Assembly: GCF_051014445.1 (NCBI RefSeq)
Contig: NW_027488370.1
Location: 5,766,001 to 5,830,000, forward strand
DNA length: 64,000 nt
From: Colletes latitarsis
Lineage: Eukaryota > Arthropoda > Insecta > Hymenoptera > Colletidae
Direction: 5' to 3'
In this document: piece after piece, positions 24,325 to 36,821 of the stretch
Layout of the letters: the number at the start of each line of letters is the position of its first letter
Numbering within the stretch: position 1 is the first letter of the stretch
Notes under the pieces: model-generated
Seen by the model: the letters and a program-made list of their open reading frames with translations, nothing else
The model's database searches: none
What the model was told of the DNA's origin: nothing
Made by a program: the position numbers and the translations under genes

Positions 24325-27300
24325 AGAGAATAATTCATGTTAGGTCTAGGTTAGGTCTGGGATTTGCTCCGATCAGGCTCATTCTTTCGCATATTTCTCA
24401 TACTTGATGGCTAGATCCTGGGCTTTTTCTGGATTGCATCACGTAGTAATGGAGTACAACACTGAAACAGTCAATTAAACCTGGTTTCCATCAATATTCT
24501 AGAGGACAACGCATGTTAGGTCTAGGTTAGGCCTGGGATTTGCCCTCATCAGGGTCATACTGTCGCAGTTTTAACATACTTGTTGAACGGATCCTGGGTT
24601 TTTTCTGGTTTGGTTCACGTAGTAATGTGTTACCACACTGAAACATTCAATTAAACCTGGTCTTGATAAATATTTTATAGGATAACGCATGTTAGGTTTG
24701 GGTTAGGTCTAGGATTTGCCCTCATCAGGCTCATACTTTCGCATATTTCTCATACTTCATGGCTAGATCCTGGGCTGTTTCTGGATTGTATCACGTAGTA
24801 ATGTGGCACCACGCTGAAACAGTCGATTAAACCTGGTTTCGATCAATATTTTGTAGGATAACGCAAGTTAAGTCTGGGATAGGTCTGCGATTTGACCTCA
24901 TCAGACTCATACTTTCGCATTTTTCACATACTTGTTGAACAGATCCTGGGTTTTTTCTGGTTTGGATCAGGTAGTAATGTGGGACCACACTGAAACAGTC
25001 AAGTAAACCTGGTTTCGATCAATATTTTAGAGGATAACGCATGTTAGGTCTAGGTTAGGCCTGGGATTTGCCCTCATCAGAGTCATACTGTCGCAGTTTT
25101 AACATACTTGTTGAACGGATCCTGGGTTTTTTCTGGTTTGGTTCACGTAGTAATGTGGTACCACACTGAAACATTCAATTAAACCTTTTCTTGATAAATA
25201 TTTTAGAGGATAACGCATGTTAGGTTTGGGTTAGGTCTGAGGTTTGGCCCTCATCAGGCTCATACTTTCGCATATTTCCCATACTTCATGGCTAGGTCCT
25301 GGGCTGTTTCTGGATTGTATCAGGTAGTAAAGTGGTACCACACTGAAACATGCAATGAAACCTGGTCAGGATAAATATTTTAGAGGATAACGAATCTTAG
25401 GTCTGGGTTAGGTCTAAGATTTGCCCTCATCAGGCTCACAGTTTAGCGTTTTTCACATACTTCTTGAACAGATCCTGGGCTTTCTCTGGTTTGGATCACG
25501 AAGTAGTGTGGTACCACACTGAAACAGTCCATTAAACCTGGTTTCGCTCAATATTTTAGAGGATAACGCATGTTAGGTCTAGGTTAGGTCTGGGATTTGC
25601 TCTCATCAGGCTCATTCTTTCGCATATTTCTCATACTTGATGGCTAGATCCTGGGCTTTTTCTGGATTGCATCACGTAGTAATGTAGTACCACACTGAAA
25701 CAGTCAATGAAACCTGGTTTCCATCAATATTTTAGAGGACAACGCAAGTTAGGTCTAGGTAAGGCCTGAGATTTTCACTGATCAGAATCATACTTTTGCA
25801 TTCTTCACATACTTGTTGAACGGATCCTGGGTTTTTTCTGGTTTGGTTCTCGTAGTAATGTGGTACCACACTGAAACATTCAATTAAGCCTGGTCTTGAT
25901 AAATATTTTGGGAGGATAACGCATGTTAGGTTTGGGTTAGGTCTAGGATTTGCCCTCATCAGGCTCATACTTTCGCATATTTCACATACTTGATGGCTAG
26001 ATCCTGGGCTGTTTCTGGATTGTATCACGTAGTAATGTGGCACCACGCTGAAACAGTCGATTAAACCTGGTTTCGATCAATATTTTATAGGATAACGCAA
26101 GGTAAGTCTGGGATAGGTCTGGGATTTGACCTCATCAGACTCATACTTTCGCGTTTTTCACATACTTGTTGAACACATCCTGGGTTTTTTCTGGTTTGGA
26201 TCACGTAGTAATGTGGGACCACACTGAAACAGTCAAGTAAACCTGGTTTCGATCAATATTTTAGATAATAATTCATGTTAGGTCTAAGTTAGGTCTGGGA
26301 TTTGCTCTCATCAGGCTCATTCTTTCGCATATTTCTTATACATGTTGAACAGATCCTGGGTTTTTTCTGGTTTGGATCACGTAGTAATGTGGGACCACAC
26401 TGAAACAATCAATTAAACCTGATCTTGATAAATATTTTAGAGAATAATTCATGTTAGGTCTAGGTTAGGTCTGGGATTTGCTCCGATCAGGCTCATTCTT
26501 TCGCATATTTCTCATACTTGATGGCTAGATCCTGGGCTTTTTCTGGATTGCATCACGTAGTAATGGAGTACAACACTGAAACAGTCAATTAAACCTGGTT
26601 TCCATCAATATTCTAGAGGACAACGCAAGTTAGGTCTAGGTTAGGCCTGGGATTTGCCCTCATCAGGGTCATACTGTCGCAGTTTTAACATACTTGTTGA
26701 ACGGATCCTGGGTTTTTTCTGGTTTGGTTCACGTAGTAATGTGTTACCACACTGAAACATTCAATTAAACCTGGTCTTGATAAATATTTTATAGGATAAC
26801 GCATGTTAGGTTAGGGTTAGGTCTAGGATTTGCCCTCATCAGGCTCATACTTTCGCATATTTCTCATACTTCATGGCTAGATCCTGGGCTGTTTCTGGAT
26901 TGTATCACGTAGTAATGTGGCACCACGCTGAAACAGTCGATTAAACCTGGTTTCGATCAATATTTTATAGGATAACGCAAGTTAAGTCTGGGATAGGTCT
27001 GGGATTTGACCTCATCAGACTCATACTTTCGCATTTTTCACATACTTGTTGAACAGATCCTGGGTTTTTTCTGGTTTGGATCAGGTAGTAATGTGGGACC
27101 ACACTGAAACAGTCAAGTAAACCTGGTTTCGATCAATATTTTAGAGGATAACGCATGTTAGGTCTAGGTTAGGCCTGGGATTTGCCCTCATCAGAGTCAT
27201 ACTGTCGCAGTATTAACATACTTGTTGAACGGATCCTGGGTTTTTTCTGGTTTGGTTCACGTAGTAATGTGGTACCACACTGAAACATTCAATTAAACCT

Positions 27301-28250
27301 TTTCTTGATAAATATTTTAGAGGATAACGCATGTTAGGTTTGGGTTAGGTCTGAGGTTTGGCCCTCATCAGGCTCATACTTTCGCATATTTCTCATACTT
27401 CATGGCTAGGTCCTGGGCTGTTTCTGGATTGTATCAGGTAGTAAAGTGGTACCACACTGAAACATGCAATGAAACCTGGTCAGGATAAATATTTTAGAGG
27501 ATAACGAATCTTAGGTCTGGGTTAGGTCTAAGATTTGCCCTCATCAGGCTCACAGTTTAGCGTTTTTCACATACTTCTTGAACAGATCCTGGGCTTTCTC
27601 TGGTTTGGATCACGAAGTAGTGTGGTACCACACTGAAACAGTCCATTAAACCTGGTTTCGCTCAATATTTTAGAGGATAACGCATGTTAGGTCTAGGTTA
27701 GGTCTGGGATTTGCTCTCATCAGGCTCATTCTTTCGCATATTTCTCATACTTGATGGCTAGATCCTGGGCTTTTTCTGGATTGCATCACGTAGTAATGTA
27801 GTACCACACTGAAACAGTCAATGAAACCTGGTTTCCATCAATATTTTAGAGGACAACGCAAGTTAGGTCTAGGTAAGGCCTGAGATTTTCACTGATCAGA
27901 ATCATACTTTTGCATTCTTCACATACTTGTTGAACGGATCCTGGGTTTTTTCTGGTTTGGTTCTCGTAGTAATGTGGTACCACACTGAAACATTCAATTA
28001 AGCCTGGTCTTGATAAATATTTTGGGAGGATAACGCATGTTAGGTTTGGGTTAGGTCTAGGATTTGCCCTCATCAGGCTCATACTTTCGCATATTTCTCA
28101 TACTTCATGGCTAGATCCTGGGCTGTTTCTGGATTGTATCACGTAGTAATGTGGCACCACGCTGAAACAGTCGATTAAACCTGGTTTCGATCAATATTTT
28201 ATAGGATAACGCAAGTTAAGTCTGGGATAGGTCTGGGATTTGACCTCATC
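24325..28250 (+). repeat. 12-monomer tandem duplication, 2114 bp unit
   Basis: About 24325-26140 is repeated at 26439-28250 at an offset of 2114 bp (12 x 176 + 2). Shared rare states are GCTCCGATCAGG, GTAATGGAGTACAAC, GTGTTACCACACTG, GGTCTGAGGTTTGGCCC, CATGCAATGAAACCTGGTC, AACGAATCTTAGG, GGTTTGGTTCTCGTAG and TATTTTGGGAGGATAACG. In about 1.8 kb I noticed roughly ten differences, so identity is about 99 %. The first copy continues with a GAACACATCC unit that the second lacks. Confidence 0.87.
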
Positions 28251-28254
28251 AGGC

Positions 28255-29355
28255 TCATTCTTTCGCATATTTCTTATACATGTTGAACAGATCCTGGGTT
28301 TTTTCTGGTTTGGATCACGTAGTAATGTGGGACCACACTGAAACAATCAATTAAACCTGATCTTGATAAATATTTTAGAGAATAATTCATGTTAGGTCTA
28401 GGTTAGGTCAGGGATTTGCTCTCATCAGGCTCATTCTTTCGCATATTTCTCATACTTGATGGCTAGATCCTGGGCTTTTTCTGGATTGCATCACGTAGTA
28501 ATGAAGTACAACACTGAAACAGTCAATTAAACCTGGTTTCCATCTATATCTTAGAGGACAACGCAAGTTAGGTCTGGGATATGTCTGGGATTTGCCCTCA
28601 TCAGGCTCATACTTTCGCGTTTTTCACATACTTGTTGAACAGATCCTGGGTTTTTTCTGGTTTGGATCACGTAGTAGTGTGGTACCACGCTGAAACAGTC
28701 CATTAAACCTGGTTTGGATCAATATTTTAGAGGATAACGCATGTTAGGTCTAGGTTAGGCCTGGGATTTTCACTCATCAGACTCATACTTTCGCATTCTT
28801 CACATACTTGTTGAATGGATCCTGGGTTATTTCTGGTTTGGATCACGTAGTAATGTGGGACCACACTGAAACAGTCAATTAAACCAGGTTTCGATCATTA
28901 TTTTAGAGGATAACGCATGTTTGGTCTAGGTTAGGTCTGGGATTTGCTCTCATCAGGCTCATTCTTTCGCATATTTCTCATACTTTATGGCTAGATCCTG
29001 GGCTTTTTCTGGATTGCATCACGTAGTAATGAAGTACAACACAGAAACAGTCAATTAAACCTGGTTTCCATCAATATTCTAGAGGACAACGCATGTTAGG
29101 TCTAGGTTAGGCCTGGGATTTGCCCTCATCAGGGTCATACTGTCGCAGTTTTAACATACTCGTTGAACGGATCCTGGGTTTTTTCTGGTTTGGTTCACGC
29201 AGTAATGTGGTACCACACTGAAACATTCAATTAATCCTTTTCTTGATAAATATTTTAGAGGATAACGCATGTTAGGTTTGGGTTAGGTCTAGGATTTGCC
29301 CTCATCAAGCTCATACTTTCGCATATTTCTCATACTTCATGGCTAGATCCTGGGC
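28255..29355 (+). repeat. Block shared with 35.12-36.22 kb, offset 6865
   Basis: Shared marks are TTTCTTATACATGTTG, CATCTATATCTTAGAGG, GTTGAATGGATCC, TTTATGGCTAG, CACGCAGTAATG and CAATTAATCCTTTTC. The offset is 6865 bp (39 x 176 + 1). Differences are sparse, for example GCATGTTTGGTC against GCATGTTAGGTC. The block continues directly from the end of the 2114 bp duplication. Confidence 0.8.
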
Positions 29356-30834
29356 TGATTCTGGATTGTATCACGTAGTAATGTGGCACCACGCTGAAAC
29401 GGTCGATTAAACCTGGTTTCGATCAATATTTTAGAGGATAACGCAAGTTAAGTCTGGGATAGGTCTGGGATTTGACCTCATCAGACTCATACTTTCGCGT
29501 TTTTCACATACTTGTTGAACAGATCCTGGGTTTTTTCTGGTTTGGATCACGTAGTAATGTGGGACCACACTGAAACAGTCAAGTAAACCTGGTTTCGATC
29601 AATATTTTAGAGAATAATTCATGTTAGGTCTATGTTAGGTCTGGGATTTGCTCTCATCAGGCTCATTCTTTCGCATATTTCTCATACATGATGAACAGAT
29701 CCTGGGTTTTTTCTGGTTTGGATCACGTAGTAATGTGGGACCACACTGAACAATCAATTAAACCTGATCTTGAAAAATATCTTAGAGGATAACGCATGTT
29801 AGGTCTGGGTTCGGTCTAGGATTTGCCCTCATCAGGCTCATACTTTCGCATATTTCTCATACTTCATGGCTAGATCCTGGGCTGTTTCTGGATTGTATCA
29901 GGTAGTAAAGTGGTACCACACTGAAACATTCAATGCAACCTGGTCTGGATAAATATTTTAGAGGATAACGCATCTTAGGTCTGGGTTAGGTCTAAGATTT
30001 GCCCTCATCAGGCTCACAGTTTAGCGTTTTTCACATACTTCTTGAACAGATCCTGGGCTTTCTCTGGTTTGGATCAGGAAGTAGTGTGGTACCACACTGA
30101 AACAGTCAATGAAACCTGGTTTCCAACAATATTTTAGAGGACAACGCAAGTTAGATCTAGGTAAGGCCTGAGATTTTCACTGATCAGACTCATACTTTCG
30201 CATTCTTCACATACTTGTTGAACGGATCCTGGGTTTTTTCTGGTTTGGATCACGTAGTATTGTGGTACCACACTGAAACATTCAATTAAACCTGGTCTTG
30301 ATAAATATTTTAGAGGATAACGCATGTTAGGTCTAGGTTAGGCCTGGGATTTTCACTCATCAGACTCATACTTTCGCATTCTTCACATACTTGTTGAACG
30401 GATCCTGGGTTATTTCTGGTTTGGATCACGTAGTAATGTGGGACCACACTGAAACAGTCAAATAAACCTGGTTTTGATCAATATTTTAGAGAATAATTCA
30501 TGTTAGGTCTAGGTTAGGTCTGGGATTTGCTCCCATCAGGCTCATTCTTTCGCATATTTCTCATGCTTGATCGCTAGAGCCTGGGCTTTTTCTGGATTGC
30601 ATCACGTAGTAATGAAGTACAACACTGAAACAGTCAATTAAACCTGGTTTCCATCAATATTCTAGAGGACAACGCATGTTAGGTCTAGGTTAGGCCTGGG
30701 ATTTGCCCTTATCAGGGTCATACTGTCGCAGTTTTAACATACTTGTTGAACGGATCCTGGGTTTTTTCTGGTTTGGTTCACGTAGTAATGTGTTACTACA
30801 CTGAAACATTCAATTAAACCTGGTCTTGATAAAT
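29356..30834 (+). repeat. Satellite stretch without a full-length partner
   Basis: This run of about eight monomers contains G, H-like (CATACATGATGAACAG), B, D, C, A and E units. I did not find a long collinear partner for it at 36.2-36.8 kb, where the larger duplication would predict one; only about 580 bp of related sequence lies there. It includes the one-base deletion ACTGAACAATC at about 29748 and a GGATCAGGAAGTAGTG variant near 30072. Confidence 0.6.
30609..30784 (+). repeat. Representative class E monomer (176 bp)
   Basis: Class E is marked by TTTCCATCAATATTCTAGAG, GACAACGCATG, CATCAGGGTCATACTGTCG, CAGTTTTAACATACTTG and GGTTTGGTTCACGTA. It is the most divergent core of those I distinguish and also carries GGATCC. 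It commonly begins GTAATGAAGTACAACAC. E units at about 920, 4450, 6370, 10220, 13040, 21150, 24500, 26610, 29070 and 36470 sit in comparable neighbourhoods, usually followed by a B unit. Confidence 0.88.
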
Positions 30835-30960
30835 ATTTTAGAGGATAACGCATGTTAGGTTTGGGTTAGGTCTAGGATTTGCCCTCATCAGGCTCCTACT
30901 TTCGCATATTTCTCATACTTCATGGCTAGATCCTGGGCTGTTTCTGGATTGTATCACGTA
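30785..30960 (+). repeat. Representative class B monomer (176 bp)
   Basis: A complete unit between two GTAATG boundaries. Class B has TTTGCCCTCATCAGG, CTCATACTTTCGCATATTTC (here CTCCTACTTTCGC, a private change), TTCATGGCTAGATCC and either GGATTGTATCACGTA or GGATTGGATCACGTA. The left part commonly carries CATTCAATTAAACCTGGTCT and TGATAAATATTTTAGAGG. It lies between an E and a G unit, an order seen repeatedly along the array. Confidence 0.88.
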
Positions 30961-32525
30961 GTAATGTGGCACCAAGCTGAAACAGTCGATTAAACCTGGT
31001 TTCGATCAATATTTTAGAGGATAACGCAAGTTAAGTCTGGGATAGGTCTGGGATTTGACCTCATCAGACTCATACTTTCGCGTTTTTCACATACTTGTTG
31101 AACAGATCCTGGGTTTTTTCTGGTTTGGATCACGTAGTAGTGTGGTACCACGCTGAAACAGTCCATTAAACCTGGTTTGGATCAATATTTTAGAGGATAA
31201 CTCATGTTAGGTCTAGGTTAGGCCTGGGATTTTCACTCATCAGACTCATACTTTCGCATTCTTCGCATACTTGTTGAACGGATCCTGGGTTATTTCTGGT
31301 TTGGGTCACGCAGTAATGTGGGACCACACTGAAACAGTCAATTAAACCAGGTTTCGATCAATATTTTAGAGAATAATTCATGTTAGGTCTAGGTTAGGTC
31401 TGGGATTTGCTCCCATCAGGCTCATACTTTCGCATATTTCTCATACTTCATGGCTAGATCCTGGGCTATTTCTGGATTGGATCACGTAGTAATGTGGCAC
31501 CACGCTGAAACAGTCGATTAAACCTGGTTTCGATCAATATTTTAGAGGATAACGCAAGTTAAGTCTGCGATAGGTCTGGGATTTGACCTCATCAGACTCA
31601 TACTTTCGCGTTTTTCACATACTTGTTGAACAGATCCTGGGTTTTTTCTGGTTTGGATCACGTAGTAATGTGGGACCACACTGAAACAGTCAAGTAAACC
31701 TGGTTTCGATCAATATTTTAGAGAATAATTCATGTTAGGTCTAAGTTAGGTCTGGGATTTTCTCTCATCAGGCTCATTCTTTCGCATATTTCTCATACAT
31801 GTTGAACAGATCCTGGGTTTTTTCTGGTTTGGATCACGTATTAATGTGGGACCACACTGAAACAATCAATTAAACCTGATCTTTATAAATATTTTAGAGG
31901 ATAATGCATGTTAGGTCTGGGTTAGGTCTAGGATTTGCCCTCATCAGGCTCATACTTTCGCATATTTCTCACACTTCATGGCTAGATCCTGGGCTGTTTC
32001 TGGATTGGATCACGTAGTAATGTGGTACCACGCTGAAACAGTCAATTAAACCTGGTTTCGATCAATATTTTAGAGGATAAAGCAAATTAGGTCTGGGATA
32101 GGTCTAGGATTTGCCCTCATCAGGCTCTTACTTTCGCATATTTCTCATACTTCATGGCTAGATCCTGGGGTATTTCTGGATTGGATCACGTAGTAAAGTG
32201 GTACCACACTGAAACATTGAATGAAACCTGGTCTGGATAAATATTTCAGAGGATAACGCATCGTATGTCTGGGTTAGGTCTAAAATTTGCCCTCATCAGG
32301 CTCACAGTTTAGCGTTTTTCACATACTTGTTGAACAGATCCTGGGCTTTTTCTGGTTTGCATCACGAAGTAGTGTGGTACCTCACTGAAACAGTCCATTA
32401 AACCTGGTTTCGCTCAATATTTTAGAGGATAACGCATGTTAGGTCTAGGTTAGTTCTGGGATTAGCTCTCATCATGCTCATTCTTTCGCATATTTCTCAT
32501 ACTTCATGGCTAGATCCTGGGCTAT
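30835..32525 (+). repeat. 1.69 kb block shared with 36.82-38.51 kb
   Basis: The offset is 5987 bp (34 x 176 + 3). Shared rare states include ACCAAGCTGAAACAG, GGATAACTCATG, TTCTTCGCATACTTG, GGTCACGCAGTAATG, GATTTTCTCTCATC, CACGTATTAATG, TTTCAGAGGATAACGCATCG, GTACCTCACTG and ATTAGCTCTCATCATGC. I noticed only a handful of substitutions. The copies diverge after CTGGGCTATTTCTGG. Confidence 0.84.
30961..31136 (+). repeat. Representative class G monomer (176 bp)
   Basis: Class G has AAGTTAAGTCTGGGATAGG, TTTGACCTCATCAGACTC, TTTCGCGTTTTTCACATAC and TTGTTGAACAGATCC. The left part is usually GGCACCACGCTGAAACAG with TCGATTAAACCTGG, so the palindrome reads GTGGCACCAC. It follows a B unit here and in most copies of the E-B-G run. 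The length is exactly 176 bp. Confidence 0.87.
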
Positions 32526-33230
32526 TTCTGGTTTGGTTCACGTAGTAATGTGTTACCACACTGAAACATTCATTTAAACCTGGTCTTGATAAATATTTTA
32601 TAGGATAACGCATGTTAGGTTTGGGTTAGGTCTAGGATTTGCCCTCATCAGGCTCATACTTTCGCATATTTCTCATACTTCATGGCTAGATCCTGGGCTG
32701 TTTCTGGATTGTATCACGTAGTAATGTGGCACCACGCAGAAACAGTCGATTAAACCTCGTTTCGATCAATATTTTATAGGATAACGCAAGTTAAGTCTGG
32801 GATAGGTCTGGGATTTGACCTCATCAGACTCATACTTTCGCGTTTTTCACATACTTGTTGAACAGACCCTGGGTTTCTTCTGGTTTGGATCAGGTAGTAA
32901 TGTGGGACCACACTGAAACAGTCAAGTAAACCTGGTTTCGATCAATATTTTAGAGGATAACGCATGTTAGGTCTAGGTTAGGCCTGGGATTTGCCCTCAT
33001 CAGAGTCATACTGTCGCAGTTTTAACATACTTCTTGAACAGATCCTGGGCTTTCTCTGGTTTGGATCACGAAGTAGTGTGGTACCACACTGAAACAGTCC
33101 ATTAAACCTGGTTTCGCTCAATATTTTAGAGGATAACGCATGTTAGGTCTAGGTTAGGTCTGGAATTTGCTCTCATCAGGCTCATTCTTTCGCATATTTC
33201 TCATACTGGATGGCTAGATCCTGGGCTTTT

Positions 33231-33842
33231 TCTGGATTGCATCACGTAGTAATGTAGTACCACACTGAGACAGTCAATGAAACCTGGTTTCCAACAATAT
33301 TTTAGAGGACAACGCAAGTTAGGTCTAGGTAAGGCCCCAGATTTTCACTGACCAGACTCATACTTTCGCATTCTTCACATACTTGTTGAACGGATCCTGG
33401 GTTTTTTCTGGTTTGGATCACGTAGTATTGTGGTACCACACAGAAACATTCAATTAAACCTGGTCTTGATAAATATTTTAGAGGATAACGCATGTTAGGT
33501 TTGGGTTAGGTCTAGGATTTGCCCTCATCAGGCTCATACTTTCGCATTATTCACATACTTGTTGAACGGATCCTGGGTTTTTTCTGGTTTAGATCACGTA
33601 GTAATGTGGTACCACACTGAAACAGTCAAATAAACTTGGTTTTGATCAATATTTTAGAGAATAATTCATGTTAGATCTAGGTTAGGCCTGGAATTTGCTC
33701 TCATCAGGCTCATTCTTTCGCATATTTCTCATACTTGATGGCTAGATCCTGGGCTTTTTCTGGATTGCATCACGTATTAATGTAGTACCACACTGAAACA
33801 GTCAATGAAACCTGGTTTCCATCAATATTCTAGAGGACAACG
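33231..33842 (+). repeat. Junction stretch between copied blocks
   Basis: About three and a half monomers separate the end of the 23.2/32.6 kb block from the start of the 33.8 kb block. They resemble 30.1-30.5 kb: both have the unit with TTTCCAACAATATTTTAG, GTAGTATTGTGG and CAAATAAAC. This copy has AAGGCCCCAGATTTTCAC where the relative has AAGGCCTGAGATTTTCAC. No unique DNA marks the junction. Confidence 0.6.
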
Positions 33843-36220
33843 CATGTTAGGTCTAGGTTAGGCCTGGGATTTGCCCTCATCAGAGTCATACTGTCGCAGT
33901 TTTAACATACTTGTTGAACGGATCCTGGGTTTTTTCTGGTTTGGTTCACGTAGTAATGTGGTACCACACTGAAACATTCAATTAAACCTTTTCTTGATAA
34001 ATATTTTAGAGGATAACGCATGTTAGGTTTGGGTTAGGTCTGAGGTTTGGCCCTCATCAGGCTCATACTTTCGCATATTTCTCATACTTCATGGCTAGGT
34101 CCTGGGCTGTTTCTGGATTGTATCAGGTAGTAAAGTGGTACCACACTGAAACATGCAATGAAACCTGGTCAGGATAAATATTTTAGAGGATAACGAATCT
34201 TAGGTCTGGGTTAGGTCTAAGATTTGCCCTCATCAGGCTCACAGTTTAGCGTTTTTCACATACTTCTTGAACAGATCCTGGGCTTTCTCTGGTTTGGATC
34301 ACGAAGTAGTGTGGTACCACACTGAAACAGTCCATTAAACCTGGTTTCGCTCAATATTTTAGAGGATAACGCATGTTAGGTCTAGGTTAGGTCTGGGATT
34401 TGCTCTCATCAGGCTCATTCTTTCGCATATTTCTCATACTTGATGGCTAGATCCTGGGCTTTTTCTGGATTGCATCACGTAGTAATGTAGTACCACACTG
34501 AAACAGTCAATGAAACCTGGTTTCCATCAATATTTTAGAGGACAACGCAAGTTAGGTCTAGGTAAGGCTTGAGATTTTCACTGATCAGAATCATACTTTT
34601 GCATTCTTCACATACTTGTTGAACGGATCCTGGGTTTTTTCTGGTTTGGTTCTCGTAGTAATGTGGTACCACACTGAAACATTCAATTAAGCCTGGTCTT
34701 GATAAATATTTTGGGAGGATAACGCATGTTAGGTTTGGGTTAGGTCTAGGATTTGCCCTCATCAGGCTCATACTTTCGCATATTTCACATACTTGATGGC
34801 TAGATCCTGGGCTGTTTCTGGATTGTATCACGTAGTAATGTGGCACCACGCTGAAACAGTCGATTAAACCTGGTTTCGATCAATATTTTATAGGATAACG
34901 CAAGGTAAGTCTGGGATAGGTCTGGGATTTGACCTCATCAGACTCATACTTTCGCGTTTTTCACATACTTGTTGAACACATCCTGGGTTTTTTCTGGTTT
35001 GGATCACGTAGTAATGTGGGACCACACTGAAACAGTCAAGTAAACCTGGTCTTGATAAATATTTTATAGGATAACGCATGTTAGGTTTGGGTTAGGTCTA
35101 GGATTTGCCCTCATCAGGCTCATACTTTCGCATATTTCTTATACATGTTGAACAGATCCTGGGTTTTTTCTGGTTTGGATCACGTAGTAATGTGGGACCA
35201 CACTGAAACAATCAATTAAACCTGATCTTGATAAATATTTTAGAGAATAATTCATGTTAGGTCTAGGTTAGGTCAGGGATTTGCTCTCATCAGGCTCATT
35301 CTTTCGCATATTTCTCATACTTGATGGCTAGATCCTGGGCTTTTTCTGGATTGCATCACGTAGTAATGAAGTACAACACTGAAACAGTCAATTAAACCTG
35401 GTTTCCATCTATATCTTAGAGGACAACGCAAGTTAGGTCTGGGATAAGTCTGGGATTTGCCCTCATCAGGCTCATACTTTCGCGTTTTTCACATACTTGT
35501 TGAACAGATCCTGGGTTTTTTCTGGTTTGGATCACGTAGTAGTGTGGTACCACGCTGAAACAGTCCATTAAACCTGGTTTGGATCAATATTTTAGAGGAT
35601 AACGCATGTTAGGTCTAGGTTAGGCCTGGGATTTTCACTCATCAGACTCATACTTTCGCATTCTTCACATACTTGTTGAATGGATCCTGGGTTATTTCTG
35701 GTTTGGATCACGTAGTAATGTGGGACCACACTGAAACAGTCAATTAAACCAGGTTTCGATCATTATTTTAGAGGATAACGCATGTTAGGTCTAGGTTAGG
35801 TCTGGGATTTGCTCTCATCAGGCTCATTCTTTCGCATATTTCTCATACTTTATGGCTAGATCCTGGGCTTTTTCTGGATTGCATCACTTAGTAATGAAGT
35901 ACAACACAGAAACAGTCAATTAAACCTGGTTTCCATCAATATTCTAGAGGACAACGCATGTTAGGTCTAGGTTAGGCCTGGGATTTGCCCTCATCAGGGT
36001 CATACTGTCGCAGTTTTAACATACTTGTTGAACGGATCCTGGGTTTTTTCTGGTTTGGTTCACGCAGTAATGTGGTACCACACTGAAACATTCAATTAAT
36101 CCTTTTCTTGATAAATATTTTAGAGGATAACGCATGTTAGGTTTGGGTTAGGTCTAGGATTTGCCCTCATCAGGCTCATACTTTCGCATATTTCTCATAC
36201 TTCATGGCTAGATCCTGGGC
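33843..36220 (+). repeat. 2.38 kb copy of 27.15-29.36 kb plus one monomer
   Basis: The left part (33843-35050) matches 25040-26250 at offset 8803 and, from about 27150, the second 2114 bp copy at offset 6689. The right part (35120-36220) matches 28255-29355 at offset 6865. The step between 6689 and 6865 is exactly 176 bp, and the extra monomer is the GAACACATCC unit also present at about 26172. The source therefore looks like 27.15-29.36 kb or an ancestor that still held that monomer. Confidence 0.8.
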
Positions 36221-36821
36221 TGTTTCTGGATTGGATCACGTAGTAATGTGGTACCACGCTGAAACAGTCAATTAAACCTGGTTTCGATCAATATTTTAGA
36301 GGATAACGCATGTTAGGTCTAGGTTAGGTCTGGGATTTGCTCTCATCAGACTCATTCTTTCGCATATTTCTCATACTTGATGGCTAGATCCTGGGCTTTT
36401 TCTGGATTGCATCACGTATTAATGTAGTACCACACTGAAACAGTCAATGAAACCTGGTTTCCATCAATATTCTAGAGGACAACGCATGTTAGGTCTAGGT
36501 TAGGCCTGGGATTTGCCCTCATCAGAGTCATACTGTGGCAGTTTTAACATACTTGTTGAACGGATCCTGGGTTTTCTCTGGTTTGGTTCACGTAGTAATG
36601 TGGTACCACACTGAAACATTCAATTAAACCTCTTCTTCATAAATATTTTTGAGGATAACGCATGTTAGGTTTGGGTTAGGTCTGAGGTTTGGCCCTCATC
36701 AGGCTCATACTTTCGCATATTTCTCATACTTCATGGCTAGATCCTGGGCAGTTTCTGGATTGTATCAGGTAGTAAAGTGGTACTACACTGAAACATTCAA
36801 TGCAACCTGGTCTGGATAAAT
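36221..36821 (+). repeat. Short junction stretch
   Basis: About 3.4 monomers (A, E and B type, with CATACTGTGGCAG and AAACCTCTTCTTCATAAAT private changes) lie between two copied blocks. The corresponding interval in the presumed source (29356-30834) is 878 bp longer, close to five monomers. It is all satellite. Confidence 0.58.

Noticed and set aside
25732..34849. 104-codon minus-strand frames at 25732-26046 and 34535-34849
   Set aside because: A one-base insertion (TATTTTGGGAGG) joins two frames of adjacent monomers. The two copies are identical-looking because the whole block was duplicated, and the copy at 27846 is shorter owing to one substitution.
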